Assembly: GCA_017999015.1 (NCBI GenBank)
Contig: JAGOBZ010000095.1
Coordinates: forward strand, 4,261 to 9,816
Source: Kiritimatiellia bacterium
GTDB lineage: Bacteria; Verrucomicrobiota; Kiritimatiellia; RFP12; UBA1067
Reading direction: 5' to 3'
Length of the DNA stretch: 5,556 nucleotides
Below are positions 5,530-5,556 of the stretch, in pieces; positions within the stretch are counted from its first letter, which is position 1; each line of letters begins with the position of its first letter. The translations under genes and the position numbers were made by a program. The notes under the pieces were generated by a model. That model saw only the letters and a list, made by a program, of their open reading frames with translations. It searched no databases and was not told where the DNA came from.

Positions 5530-5556
5530 AGGTTAAAAGATTCAAAAAAGGGGGTT

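Overview
Chromosomal window from a GC-rich bacterium. All five supported genes lie on the minus strand, so transcription runs from high to low coordinates. The mix suggests the PVC superphylum, perhaps Verrucomicrobiota, Kiritimatiellota or Lentisphaerota. The clues are a Tat-exported Gfo/Idh/MocA oxidoreductase, a TGS/ThrRS-like nucleoside kinase, a HisI with a rewritten metal site, and spacers filled with short-period word arrays. This placement is inference from family knowledge; no search was run.

Layout in transcription order. (1) 5556-5314 is a non-coding leader with a GGAGTTA heptamer array, a small GAGA-loop hairpin, a perfect GATTCAAC/GTTGAATC palindrome, and a strong sigma70-type promoter (TTGAAC-17-TATAAT). 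(2) 5313-3919 encodes a Gfo/Idh/MocA oxidoreductase with a twin-arginine signal, followed directly by a 6-bp GC hairpin. (3) 3918-3755 is a spacer with a long imperfect inverted repeat that folds on the minus-strand RNA. (4) 3754-2447 encodes a THUMP-containing RlmL/YpsC-type RNA methyltransferase. (5) 2465-801 encodes a nucleoside (uridine-kinase-like) kinase whose start overlaps the methyltransferase end by 19 bases. (6) 800-695 is a spacer with a CAGGAT word array. (7) 694-281 encodes a HisI-type phosphoribosyl-AMP cyclohydrolase. (8) 280-49 is a spacer with a G-rich run after the hisI stop, GAAACC and CTCTGCGT words, a nested CAACGCT heptamer repeat, and an unbroken 51-base purine tract. 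(9) 48-1 is the first 16 codons of a zinc-ribbon protein that leaves the window.

The methyltransferase and kinase form a tight, probably translationally coupled pair. hisI may be read through from them, since no clear terminator intervenes, but no other histidine gene is visible. The oxidoreductase has its own promoter and looks like a separate unit. I see no defence, CRISPR, transposase or secondary-metabolite system. The most unusual content is non-coding: nearly every spacer holds a different tandem word of roughly 7-10 bases, and HisI lacks the usual metal-site aspartates.
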